The notes: generated from the letters alone by a model not told the origin. Shown: positions 1 to 6,446, counted from the first letter of the stretch. The stretch is DNA of 9,726 nucleotides from Acetobacteraceae bacterium (GCA_027489135.1 JAIYAI010000380.1:1-9726), one strand, 5' to 3'. Translations and numbers: made by a program.

Positions 1-222
1 CAGCAGGGGCGCTACGTCTATGTCGCGCAGGAGGGCCAGGCCCGGCGCCGCGGGGTCACCCTGGTGCGCACCCTGCGCGACCGGGTGGTGGTCACCGGCG
101 AGCTCCGGGCCGGGGAGCGGGTGATCGTCGACGGCGCGCAGCGCGTGCAGGAGGGCAGCCGGATCCAGGACCGCAGCGGCGGCCAGCCGGCGCCGCAGCG
201 CGTCTCCAGCGCCACGAACTGA
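1..222 (+). CDS. RND efflux periplasmic adaptor (membrane fusion protein), C-terminal fragment
   Basis: Frame 1 is open from the first base to a TGA at 220-222, giving the last 73 residues of a protein that begins outside the window. It reads like the end of an AcrA/MdtA-type adaptor: a beta-rich stretch (GRYVYVAQEGQARRRGV), then VVVTGELRAGERVIVDGAQR, which matches the membrane-proximal 'sGL..Gd.VVvdG.qrv..G' segment of the family, then a short polar tail. Such adaptors are periplasmic, often lipid-anchored, and link the inner-membrane RND pump to an outer-membrane TolC-like channel. The pump gene starts 31 bp downstream on the same strand, the standard adaptor-pump operon order. The family call is an inference from a short fragment plus context; substrate cannot be told from it. 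Confidence 0.82.
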   Translation, partial: QQGRYVYVAQEGQARRRGVTLVRTLRDRVVVTGELRAGERVIVDGAQRVQEGSRIQDRSGGQPAPQRVSSATN

Positions 223-253
223 AGCGACGACGGCAGGACGCGGGGAACAGCAC

Positions 254-3200
254 ATGGGTCTTTCGGAGCTCTGCATCCGCCGCCCCGTTATGACGCTGCT
301 GCTGACCATCGCGGCGGTGGTGGCGGGCGCGATCGCCTATACCCGCATGCCGGTCGCAGCCGTGCCGCGCGTCGACTTCCCCGTCATCACGGTCTTCGCG
401 AATTTCCCCGGCGCCTCGCCGGAGACCATGGCGACATCGGTAGCCCTGCCGCTGGAGCGCGAGTTCTCCACCATCGCCGGCCTGGAATCGATGTCCTCGA
501 TCAACGGCCAGGACACCACGCAGGTCACGCTGCAATTCGTGCTCGGCCGCAACATCGATGCCGCGGCGCAGGACGTGCAGGCCGCGCTCACCCGCGCGCA
601 GCGGCGCCTGCCGATCGACATGACCATCCCGCCCAGCTACCGTAAGGTGAACCCGGCCGACGCGCCGGTCATCCTGTTGGCGCTCTCGGGCAAGGACATC
701 CCGCTCTACCGGCTGAACGACATCGCCAGCACCATCATCGCGCCCGCGCTGTCGCGCGTGCAGGGCGTGGCCCAGGTTCAGACATTCGGCGAACAGCTCT
801 ACTCCGTGCGGGTCCGGCTCGACCCCGACCGCATCGCCGCCCGCGGCCTCGCCTTCGACAGCGTCCAGCAGGCGATCGCCCAGGCCAACTCCGCCACCCC
901 GGTCGGCCTGCTGCAGGGCGAGCGGCAGCAGTTCACGCTGCGCGCCAACGAACAGCCCCAGGATGCGGAGGCCTTCGGCAAGCTGGTCGTCGCCGGCCGG
1001 CCGCAGGCGCCGGTGCGGCTGAACGACATCGCGGAGGTGGTGGACAGCGTCGCCAACACCCGTATCGCCGCCTGGCGCAACGGGGAACGCGCCCTGGTGC
1101 TGGCCGTGCTGCGCCAGCCGGACGCCAACACGGTGGAGGTGGTGGACGGCGTCCGTGCCTCCATCCCGGCGCTGGAGGCGGCGCTGCCGCCGGGCGCAAA
1201 GCTCGACGTGCTGCTCGACCGGTCGCAGTCGATCCGCGCCGCGGTGCATGACGTACAGCACCACCTGATGATCGCCATCGGCCTCGTCGCGCTGGTCTGC
1301 TTCCTCTTCCTCCGCCGCCTGACGACCACCCTCGTGCCGACGCTCGCGGTGCCGATCAGCCTCTGCATCGCCTTCGGCCTGATGTACGCGATGGGCTACG
1401 GCATCGACAACGTAACTTTGCTCGGCCTGACCATCGCGGTGGGCCTCGTCGTGGACGACGCCATCGTGGTGATGGAGGTCATCGTCCGCCGCATCGAGGA
1501 GGGCGAGCACCCGGTGCAGGCCGCCATCGCGGGGTCGCGCGAGATCAGCTTCACCGTCATGGCGATCACCCTCTCGCTGATCGCCGTGTTCCTGCCGATC
1601 CTGATGATGGGCGGCGTGGTCGGCCGCGTCTTCAACGCCTTCGCGGCGACCGTGTCGCTGGCCGTGCTCGCCTCCTGCCTGGTGTCGCTGACCGTGACGC
1701 CGCTGATGAGCAGCCGGCTGAAGCCGCCGGCGCACGGTCACCGCGCGCCCTTCTGGGACCGCTGGCTGGAAGCGGGCTTCGTCGGGTTCGAGCGCGGCTA
1801 CGGCTGGCTGCTCGACAAGGCGCTGCGCTTCCGCTTCGTCGTCTACCTCGCCTTCTTCGCCTCCGTCGGCGCCGCGGCCTGGACCGCCATCAACATCCCG
1901 AAGGGCTTCTTCCCGATCGAGGATACCGGGCAGCTCCAGATCAACACGGAAGGCCCGCGCGGCGCGTCGATGGAGGCGATGGCCGACATGCAGGGCCGGC
2001 TCGCCGAGGCGATCCTGAAGTCCCCGCACGTGGTCAGCGTGATGTCGAGCCTCGGCACCGTCGGCGGGTCGATCTCGATCAACCAGGGCCGCATGTTCAT
2101 CGGCCTCAAGCCGCAGAGCGAACGCCCCGAGATCCAGACGGTGATCCAGCAGCTTCGCCGCACCGCCGCGCAGTTCCCCGGCATGCGCGTGTTCATCACG
2201 CCGACCCAGAACATCAACTTCGGCGCGCGGCAGACCCGCACCCAGTACCTCTACACGCTGCAGGGGCTGAAGCTCGAGGAACTCTACGAATGGGCACAGC
2301 GGATGGAGCAGCGCCTCCTCCGCCTGCCGCAGCTGCAGGACGTCAACACCGACCTGCAGCTCGACGCGCCGGTGGTGCAGGTGCAGGTCGACCGCGACCG
2401 CGCGACCGCGCTCGGCGTCACCGTCGACCAGGTGCGCCAGGCGATGTTCTCCGCCTTCGGCTCGCGCCAGATCAGCACGATCTACGGCCAGGCCAATGCC
2501 TATCCCGTGATCCTCGAAGCCCTGCCCGAGGACCAGCGGGACGAGACCGGGCTGGCCAAGATCTACATCCGGTCGAACACGGGGCGGCTCGTGCCGCTCT
2601 CGGCGGTCGCGTCGATCGAGCGCAAGATCGGCCCGCTCAACGTCTCCCACCAGGGCCAGCTTCCGGCAGTGGTGATCGGCTTCAATACGCCGCCCGGCGT
2701 GGCGCTGGGCGACGCGGTGAACGCCGTCCGCGCGGTGGAGCGCGACATGGGCCTGCCGCCCACGGTCGTCACCGGCTTCTCCGGCGCGGCGCAGGTCTTC
2801 CAGCAGGCGCTGGCCGGCCAGGGCATGCCGGTGCTGGCCGCCACCCTGACCATGTATGCCGTGCTCGGCGTCCTCTGCGAGAGCCTGATCCACCCGCTGA
2901 CCATCCCCTCGGGCCTGCCGGCGGCGGCGCTCGGCGCCTTCCTCACGCTGCAGTGGTTCAACCTCGACCTGTCGGTGATCGCGGTGATCGGCGTGCTGCT
3001 GCTGATCGGCCTCGTGAAGAAGAACGCGATCATGATCGTGGACGTGGCGCTGCAGCGGCAGCGGGCCGGCGTGCCCGCCTTCACCGCGGTGCGCGACGCC
3101 TGCATCCTGCGTTTCCGCCCGATCATGATGACCACCTTCGCGGCCGGGGCGGGCGCCATCCCGATCGCCGCCGGCTGGGGCGCGGCGGCGGAGCTGCGCC

Positions 3201-3361
3201 AGCCGCTCGGCCTCGCCGTCGTGGGCGGGCTCGCGGTCAGCCAGGTGCTGACGCTCTTCGTGACGCCGGTGCTCTATCTCGGCTTCGATGGCCTCGCGCG
3301 GAAGCTGAGCTTCGGCCGTGGCCGGGTGCCCGAGGCGACGGCGACCGCGCCGGCGGAGTAG
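254..3361 (+). CDS. RND multidrug efflux permease, MdtB/MdtC-like (HAE-1 family)
   Basis: Complete 1035-residue inner-membrane proton/drug antiporter, the usual RND length. It opens with the family signature (IRRPVMTLLL then a helix, PRVDFPVITV and PGASPETMA) and follows E. coli MdtC closely: YRKVNPADAP near residue 135, RQISTIYGQ in the second periplasmic half, and LRQPLG near the end. Proton-relay residues are present: D401-D402 in TM4 (GLVVDDAIVV), equivalent to AcrB D407-D408, and K923 in TM10 (GLVKKNAIM), equivalent to AcrB K940. A GGGGA lies 8 nt before the ATG. It should form a tripartite pump with the upstream adaptor; no outer-membrane channel gene follows. Unusual residues: V409 where nearly all relatives have Asn (E-N after the DD motif), and C875, P885 and G887 in the usually conserved YESxxxPLTILSTLP segment. 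MdtB/C subfamily placement is from recalled sequence similarity; substrates are unknown. Confidence 0.95.
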   Translation: MGLSELCIRRPVMTLLLTIAAVVAGAIAYTRMPVAAVPRVDFPVITVFANFPGASPETMATSVALPLEREFSTIAGLESMSSINGQDTTQVTLQFVLGRNIDAAAQDVQAALTRAQRRLPIDMTIPPSYRKVNPADAPVILLALSGKDIPLYRLNDIASTIIAPALSRVQGVAQVQTFGEQLYSVRVRLDPDRIAARGLAFDSVQQAIAQANSATPVGLLQGERQQFTLRANEQPQDAEAFGKLVVAGRPQAPVRLNDIAEVVDSVANTRIAAWRNGERALVLAVLRQPDANTVEVVDGVRASIPALEAALPPGAKLDVLLDRSQSIRAAVHDVQHHLMIAIGLVALVCFLFLRRLTTTLVPTLAVPISLCIAFGLMYAMGYGIDNVTLLGLTIAVGLVVDDAIVVMEVIVRRIEEGEHPVQAAIAGSREISFTVMAITLSLIAVFLPILMMGGVVGRVFNAFAATVSLAVLASCLVSLTVTPLMSSRLKPPAHGHRAPFWDRWLEAGFVGFERGYGWLLDKALRFRFVVYLAFFASVGAAAWTAINIPKGFFPIEDTGQLQINTEGPRGASMEAMADMQGRLAEAILKSPHVVSVMSSLGTVGGSISINQGRMFIGLKPQSERPEIQTVIQQLRRTAAQFPGMRVFITPTQNINFGARQTRTQYLYTLQGLKLEELYEWAQRMEQRLLRLPQLQDVNTDLQLDAPVVQVQVDRDRATALGVTVDQVRQAMFSAFGSRQISTIYGQANAYPVILEALPEDQRDETGLAKIYIRSNTGRLVPLSAVASIERKIGPLNVSHQGQLPAVVIGFNTPPGVALGDAVNAVRAVERDMGLPPTVVTGFSGAAQVFQQALAGQGMPVLAATLTMYAVLGVLCESLIHPLTIPSGLPAAALGAFLTLQWFNLDLSVIAVIGVLLLIGLVKKNAIMIVDVALQRQRAGVPAFTAVRDACILRFRPIMMTTFAAGAGAIPIAAGWGAAAELRQPLGLAVVGGLAVSQVLTLFVTPVLYLGFDGLARKLSFGRGRVPEATATAPAE

Positions 3362-3388
3362 CTTGCCGGGCGCGTGAGACGGCGCAAA

Positions 3389-3411
3389 GCTCCGGGTTCC
3401 AAGCCCGGAGC
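3389..3411 (+). promoter_or_regulatory. Perfect 8-bp hairpin covering the cupin gene Shine-Dalgarno sequence
   Basis: GCTCCGGG (3389-3396), a 7-nt loop (3397-3403) and CCCGGAGC (3404-3411) form a perfect stem. The GGAG at 3407-3410, six bases before the ATG at 3417, is the obvious ribosome binding site of the cupin gene and lies entirely in the 3' arm. No T-run follows, so it is not a classical terminator for the pump operon. Occlusion of ribosome binding is an inference. Confidence 0.5.
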
Positions 3412-3416
3412 GCGCG

Positions 3417-3749
3417 ATGAAGATCCCGACCCTGCCCTTCACCGTCACCGAATGGTCCGGCGTGCCGGAGACGCGGCACCCGGGCGAGACCGGCCACGCC
3501 ATCTGGCGCACGCTGAACATCGGCGACCTGCGCGTCCGGCAGGTCGAGTATTCCCCTGGCTACCTCGCCGACCACTGGTGCGACCGCGGCCACGTCCTCT
3601 ACGTGCTGGAGGGCGAGCTGGAGACGGAGCTGCAGGACGGGCGGCGGTTCACGCTGACGCCGGGGATGAGCTACCAGGTCTCCGACTTCGGGGACGCGGC
3701 GCATCGTTCCGCCACCCGGACCGGGGCGAAGCTGTTCATCGTGGATTGA
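3417..3749 (+). CDS. DHCW-motif cupin fold protein
   Basis: A 110-residue single-domain cupin. The N-terminal half carries VRQVEYSPGYLADHWCDRGH, including the ADHWC..GH motif that gives the DHCW-motif cupin family its name. It is followed by the beta strands VLYVLEGELETELQDGRRF, the second cupin motif region (LTPGMSYQVSDFGDAAHRS) and a C-terminal GAKLFIVD. The histidines of DHWC, RGH and AAHRS are plausible metal ligands, but I know of no established reaction for the family. The length is normal and no signal peptide is seen, so it is probably cytoplasmic. The start has GGAG at 6 nt spacing, inside the hairpin at 3389-3411. It lies 55 bp after the RND pump gene and could be read from that operon. 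Its stop codon sits at the edge of the toxin-antitoxin promoter region. Confidence 0.88.
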   Translation: MKIPTLPFTVTEWSGVPETRHPGETGHAIWRTLNIGDLRVRQVEYSPGYLADHWCDRGHVLYVLEGELETELQDGRRFTLTPGMSYQVSDFGDAAHRSATRTGAKLFIVD

Positions 3750-3752
3750 TTG

Positions 3753-3787
3753 TGCCAGCGTGCTGGCAGAGTGCTATCATGCTGGCA
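3753..3787 (+). promoter_or_regulatory. Candidate promoter and autoregulatory operator of the toxin-antitoxin operon
   Basis: TGCCAGC-GT-GCTGGCA (3753-3768) is an inverted repeat with 7-bp arms. The half-site TGCTGGCA at 3761-3768 recurs at 3780-3787, and a diverged copy, TGCTATCA, lies between them at 3772-3779. This kind of repeated short site is what dimeric ribbon-helix-helix antitoxins bind. A good -10 box, TATCAT (3775-3780) with an extended TG (3772-3773), overlaps the repeats; the -35 is poor (TTGTGC at 3750-3755 with 19-bp spacing is the best I see). The -10 ends six bases before the A of the antitoxin ATG, so transcription may begin at the start codon. Operator and promoter roles are inferred from position and symmetry. 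Confidence 0.5.
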
Positions 3788-4038
3788 TGAACGCGATCAG
3801 CGTCCGCCGTCTCGACCCCGATCTGCACGCCTGGCTACGGGAGCAGGCCTCCGCCCATGGCGTGAGCATGGAGGAGGAGGTCCGCCGCGTCCTCCGTGCG
3901 GCGCGGGAGGCGGCGGAAGCGGACGCACAGGCCGAGCGGAAGGCCCGGCTGGAGGCGCTGTTCGCCCGGTCGATCAAGCCCCCCCCCGGCACGCCCTGCT
4001 CGACCGACGTCATCCGGCGGATGCGCGACGAGCGCTGA
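3787..4038 (+). CDS. FitA-like ribbon-helix-helix antitoxin
   Basis: An 83-residue protein with an N-terminal ribbon-helix-helix DNA-binding domain: strand AISVRRLD (residues 3-10), helix LHAWLREQASAHG, then VSMEEEVRRVLRAAREA. This is the standard FitA/VapB-type antitoxin layout in length and pattern. The charged C-terminal part (residues 43-83) would wrap the toxin. It pairs with the PIN toxin gene three bases downstream. An in-frame ATG at 3760 would add MLAECYHAG, but those codons are the operator repeats and lack a ribosome binding site, so the ATG at 3787 is preferred; it too lacks a clear Shine-Dalgarno and may be leaderless. Residues near KPPPG are encoded by AAG followed by nine C (3979-3987), a possible slippage site. 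Expected role: neutralise the toxin and repress the operon; this is family knowledge, not shown here. Confidence 0.88.
   Translation: MNAISVRRLDPDLHAWLREQASAHGVSMEEEVRRVLRAAREAAEADAQAERKARLEALFARSIKPPPGTPCSTDVIRRMRDER
3979..3987 (+). repeat. Homopolymeric C9 tract inside the antitoxin gene
   Basis: Nine consecutive C encode Pro-Pro-Pro in the C-terminal, toxin-binding part of the antitoxin. Loss of one C shifts translation into a frame that runs past the normal stop and through the toxin start region to a TGA at 4067-4069. Gain of one C shifts to a frame open to about 4304. Either change would alter the last 18 or so antitoxin residues. Whether it varies in nature, or is a sequencing-error-prone site, cannot be told from one sequence. 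Confidence 0.9.
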
Positions 4039-4041
4039 GGC

Positions 4042-4482
4042 ATGGCCCCCACGCGAGGCGGCCTTGTGATCGACGCCTCCTTCGCCGTGCCGCTGGTCAT
4101 CGAGGAGCGCCACAGCGCCTGGGCCCGGAACCTACTGACGCGGGACGGCGGCGCGCTCGTCCCTGCCCTGTTCTGGACGGAATGCGCGAATGCCCTGTGG
4201 CGCATGCAGCGGGCGCCGCGGCAGGGCCAGCCGCGGATCGATGCCGACGCGGCCTTCGCGGCATTGCGAGCCTTCGGCTTCGATACGCAGCGCTTCGATC
4301 CTGATGTCTCCGCGGTTGCGCTGGCGCTTGCCGTCCGCCTCGACCACCCCGTCTACGACTGCCTGTACCTGGCTCTCGCCCTCGATCGCGACACCGCCCT
4401 GGCCACCGCCGACCTGCGCTTTGCCGCCGCCATCGCCCGCTCTGGCGCCCTGCCCCCGGAGCGCCTCCTCACCCCCGGGTAG
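4042..4482 (+). CDS. vapC: PIN-domain ribonuclease toxin, VapC/FitB family
   Basis: A 146-residue PIN-domain protein, normal VapC length. The conserved acidic residues that bind the catalytic metal are all present: D11 (LVIDASFAVPL), E47 (WTECANALWR), D106 (HPVYDCLYLALA) and D124 (LATADLRF). Family members are Mg-dependent RNases, typically cutting tRNA or rRNA, held inactive by the cognate antitoxin. The gene follows the FitA-like antitoxin with three intervening bases, so translation is probably coupled. The ATG at 4042 has almost no spacing from the nearest purine-rich stretch; a GTG at 4066 (codon 9) has GAGG at 4055-4058 with 7-nt spacing and would place the first Asp at position 3, so it is a credible alternative start. 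The 3' end overlaps the convergent MFS gene by 14 bp. The active site looks intact. The RNA target is not predictable. Confidence 0.92.
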   Translation: MAPTRGGLVIDASFAVPLVIEERHSAWARNLLTRDGGALVPALFWTECANALWRMQRAPRQGQPRIDADAAFAALRAFGFDTQRFDPDVSAVALALAVRLDHPVYDCLYLALALDRDTALATADLRFAAAIARSGALPPERLLTPG

Positions 4483-5935
4483 CGGACCGCTCGCCCGCGT
4501 CATGCCCGCTCACCCCCGCCCCCGCATCCGGGGCAAGGCGGGCGAAGAAGGGCGCGGCCAGCGCCGAGAGCGCGCCGGCCACCAGGAAGGCCACCGCAAA
4601 GTCGTGCACCGCGAGGTGCCCGTGGTCCCGCCCGGCCAACGCCGCGCTTACTTCGAGGGTTGCCGTCGCCAGCACCACGCCGAGCGCCGGCGCCAGTTGC
4701 TGCAGGGTCGCGAAGAAACTGGTCGCGGCGGAGAAGCGCTCCGCCGGCACGTCCGAGAAGGCGAGCGCCGAGAGCGCGGTGAATTGCAGGCTGCGCAGCA
4801 GCCCCGACAGGGCCAGCACCAGGAAGACCAGCGGCAGCGGCCAGGCGGCGGTGAAGGCGGCGCAGACCGCGATGCCCGCCGCCGTCGCCAGGCAGCAGAC
4901 CGTCAGCGTCCAGCGGAAGCCGAAGCGCTTCAGCAGCGGCCGCGCCAGCGGCTTCATGGTCAGCGCGCCGAGGGCGGTGGCGAAGCTGACCATCCCTGCC
5001 TGCGCCGCGGTGTGTCCGAAGCCGATCTGCAGCAGGGTCGGGATCAGGAAGGGCGTCGCCCCGGCGCCGACACGGAACAGCGTGCCTGTCGCCGCGGCAT
5101 GGAAGAAGGTGGGGATCCGCAGCAGCGAGAAATCCACCGCCGGCCGCGCCGCGCGCCGGCAATGCCGCACCGCCCACCAGCCCAGCACGACGCCGGCCAG
5201 CAATGCTGCCTCGGGCAGGCCCACCGGCACCACGCCGCGGCCGACCGTCTCGAGCCCGAACATCACCAGCATCAGCGCCCCGCCGGTCAGCGCGAGGCCG
5301 GGCACGTCGGGCGGCCCCGGCGGCGCAACGGGGGCGGGGTCGATCTTCCAGGCCACCATGACCAGCCCAAGCACACCGATCGGGACATTGATCAGGAAGA
5401 CGCTGCGCCAGCCGAAGGCGTCGGTCAGGAAGCCACCCAGCGGCGGTCCCATGATCGGGCCGATCAGCGCCGGCATGGTCAGCCAGGTCATGGCGGAGAG
5501 GATCTCGTCCTTGCGGACCTGGCGCAGCAGCAGCAGGCGCGCGACGGGCAGCATCGCCGCCCCGCCCACGCCCTGCAGCAGCCGCGCCGCGATCAGCTCC
5601 CCGAGCCCCGTCGCGCGGCCACAGAGCACGGAGGAGAGGGTGAAGAGTACGATCGCCGCCATGAAGACGCGCTTGGCGCCGAACCGGTCGGCGACCCAGG
5701 CGGAGAGCGGGATGAAGACGGTCAGCGAGACGAGATAGGCGGTGATGGCGGCGCCGAGGCGCGCGGGGTCCTCGCCGAGGTCGCGCGCCATGGCCGGCAG
5801 GGCGGTGATCACCGCCGTGCTGTCCAGGTTCTGCATGAAGAGCGCGCTGGCGACGATGGCCGCCGTGATGCGGGGATCGGTGCGACGGGACGGGGCGGGT
5901 TGCGGCTGCGCGGTGCCCGCCGGTGACGATGTCAT
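4469..5935 (-). CDS. MFS multidrug exporter, DHA2 (14-helix) type
   Basis: A 488-residue integral membrane protein of the major facilitator superfamily. Visible motifs: LDSTAVITALP (residues 37-47, the D1-like motif of the DHA2 group), a motif A variant WVADRFGAKR (80-89) after TM2, RLLQGVGG (117-124, motif B), and GPIMGPPLGG (158-167, antiporter motif C), followed by WRSVFLINVPIG (175-186), typical of EmrB/QacA/HsrA-type proton-drug antiporters. Length and the many hydrophobic segments suit 14 helices. A charged, Pro/Gln/Ser-rich N-terminus (about 22 residues) precedes TM1. It is expected to export drugs or toxic metabolites by proton antiport; the substrate is unknown. No partner adaptor and no adjacent regulator gene are seen. 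There is no clear Shine-Dalgarno before the ATG; a TAACCT ending six bases upstream could be a -10 box giving a leaderless transcript, but no convincing -35 goes with it. Its stop overlaps the toxin gene. Confidence 0.93.
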   Translation of the reverse strand: MTSSPAGTAQPQPAPSRRTDPRITAAIVASALFMQNLDSTAVITALPAMARDLGEDPARLGAAITAYLVSLTVFIPLSAWVADRFGAKRVFMAAIVLFTLSSVLCGRATGLGELIAARLLQGVGGAAMLPVARLLLLRQVRKDEILSAMTWLTMPALIGPIMGPPLGGFLTDAFGWRSVFLINVPIGVLGLVMVAWKIDPAPVAPPGPPDVPGLALTGGALMLVMFGLETVGRGVVPVGLPEAALLAGVVLGWWAVRHCRRAARPAVDFSLLRIPTFFHAAATGTLFRVGAGATPFLIPTLLQIGFGHTAAQAGMVSFATALGALTMKPLARPLLKRFGFRWTLTVCCLATAAGIAVCAAFTAAWPLPLVFLVLALSGLLRSLQFTALSALAFSDVPAERFSAATSFFATLQQLAPALGVVLATATLEVSAALAGRDHGHLAVHDFAVAFLVAGALSALAAPFFARLAPDAGAGVSGHDAGERSATRG

Positions 5936-6136
5936 GCGCCGAGGTTACGGCAAAGCGCCCCCCGTGGGTATGCCGTGGCCGGCCCCGGACCGGGCACCCG
6001 ACAGGGCGACGGCCCGCGGATCGCGGCAAGGTCTGCCCGCACCAGGCGGCGCGATCGGGTTGCGGCACATCATCGCCACGCCAGCACGCCCGGCGCATAG
6101 TCGTGCCTCACCGCGTCGAGAGGGACCCGAACACCG
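5936..6136. other. Divergent intergenic region between the MFS exporter and the small lipoprotein gene
   Basis: About 200 bp of GC-rich DNA containing the start regions of two divergent genes. I see no convincing sigma-70 promoter pair for the rightward gene: TTGCGG at 6060 and CATAGT at 6096 are 30 bp apart. I see no long inverted repeat and no additional small ORF with a plausible ribosome binding site. Confidence 0.4.
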
Positions 6137-6376
6137 ATGATCCGCATCCCCGCCCTGGCCGCTGCCGGCTGCGCGCTCCTCGCCGGCGCCTGCGCCTACG
6201 AACAGCCCCCGATGAACCCGGATGACCCCGGCACCGTCCGCCCGATGCGCCAGCAAGTCTACCAGCAGACTTTTCCGCCCGGCGGCACGCCGGCCCAGGG
6301 GCTGCGCGTGGGCGAACCGCCGGTGAATGCCGTCCCGCCGAACGCACCGGTGAACCAGCCCGGCAACCGTCCCTGA
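6137..6376 (+). CDS. Small proline-rich putative lipoprotein, hypothetical
   Basis: A 79-residue protein I cannot assign to a named family. It opens with a short signal-like segment (MIRIPALAAAGCALLAGAC). C19, in the context LLAGAC, is a plausible lipidation site, although Ala rather than Leu occupies the -3 position; C12 is a weaker alternative. The mature part is polar and unstructured-looking, rich in Pro, Gln and Asn (YEQPPMNPDDPGTVRP, then VNAVPPNAPVNQPGNRP), with no catalytic motif. A purine-rich GAGAGGGA lies about 11 nt before the ATG. The gene stands alone between the divergent MFS gene and tRNA-Pro. The coding call rests on the signal/lipobox pattern and ribosome binding site; function is unknown. 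Confidence 0.68.
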   Translation: MIRIPALAAAGCALLAGACAYEQPPMNPDDPGTVRPMRQQVYQQTFPPGGTPAQGLRVGEPPVNAVPPNAPVNQPGNRP

Positions 6377-6392
6377 TGCTGGCCGGGCCCGC

Positions 6393-6421
6393 TTGCCCCC
6401 CCGCGGGGCACGGGCTATAGC
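6393..6421 (+). promoter_or_regulatory. Sigma-70-type promoter of tRNA-Pro
   Basis: TTGCCC (6393-6398), a 17-bp spacer and TATAGC (6416-6421) give a good match to the alphaproteobacterial housekeeping promoter. Predicted initiation near 6428 leaves a leader of about 20 nt before the tRNA. The sequence after the -10 is purely G and C (GCGGGCCCGC), the discriminator type linked to stringent control of stable RNA genes. The spacer contains the palindrome CCCCGCGGGG (6399-6408). Confidence 0.68.
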
Positions 6422-6446
6422 GCGGGCCCGCCGCGGTCCCCGACGA

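Noticed and set aside
3389..3411. Hairpin as rho-independent terminator of the RND operon
   Set aside because: The stem is strong but no T-run follows and the 3' arm contains the next gene's ribosome binding site.
92..3520. A 1142-codon open frame on the minus strand opposite the RND pump gene
   Set aside because: Its translation is Arg/His/Asp/Gly-rich low-complexity sequence typical of the antisense frame of a high-GC gene, and the plus strand encodes an unmistakable RND pump.
3760..3786. Longer antitoxin start at 3760
   Set aside because: The extra nine codons coincide with the operator-like repeats and the -10 box, and antitoxins of this family begin just before the IsVRrL strand.
3374..3790. 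Plus-strand open frame of 138 codons overlapping the cupin gene in another frame
   Set aside because: It is Arg/Pro/Gly-rich without a motif, while the 3417-3749 frame shows the DHCW-cupin signature.
4190..5926. A 578-codon plus-strand open frame opposite the MFS gene
   Set aside because: Composition is Arg/Gln/Gly/His-rich with no domain; the minus strand carries clear MFS motifs with the expected helices.
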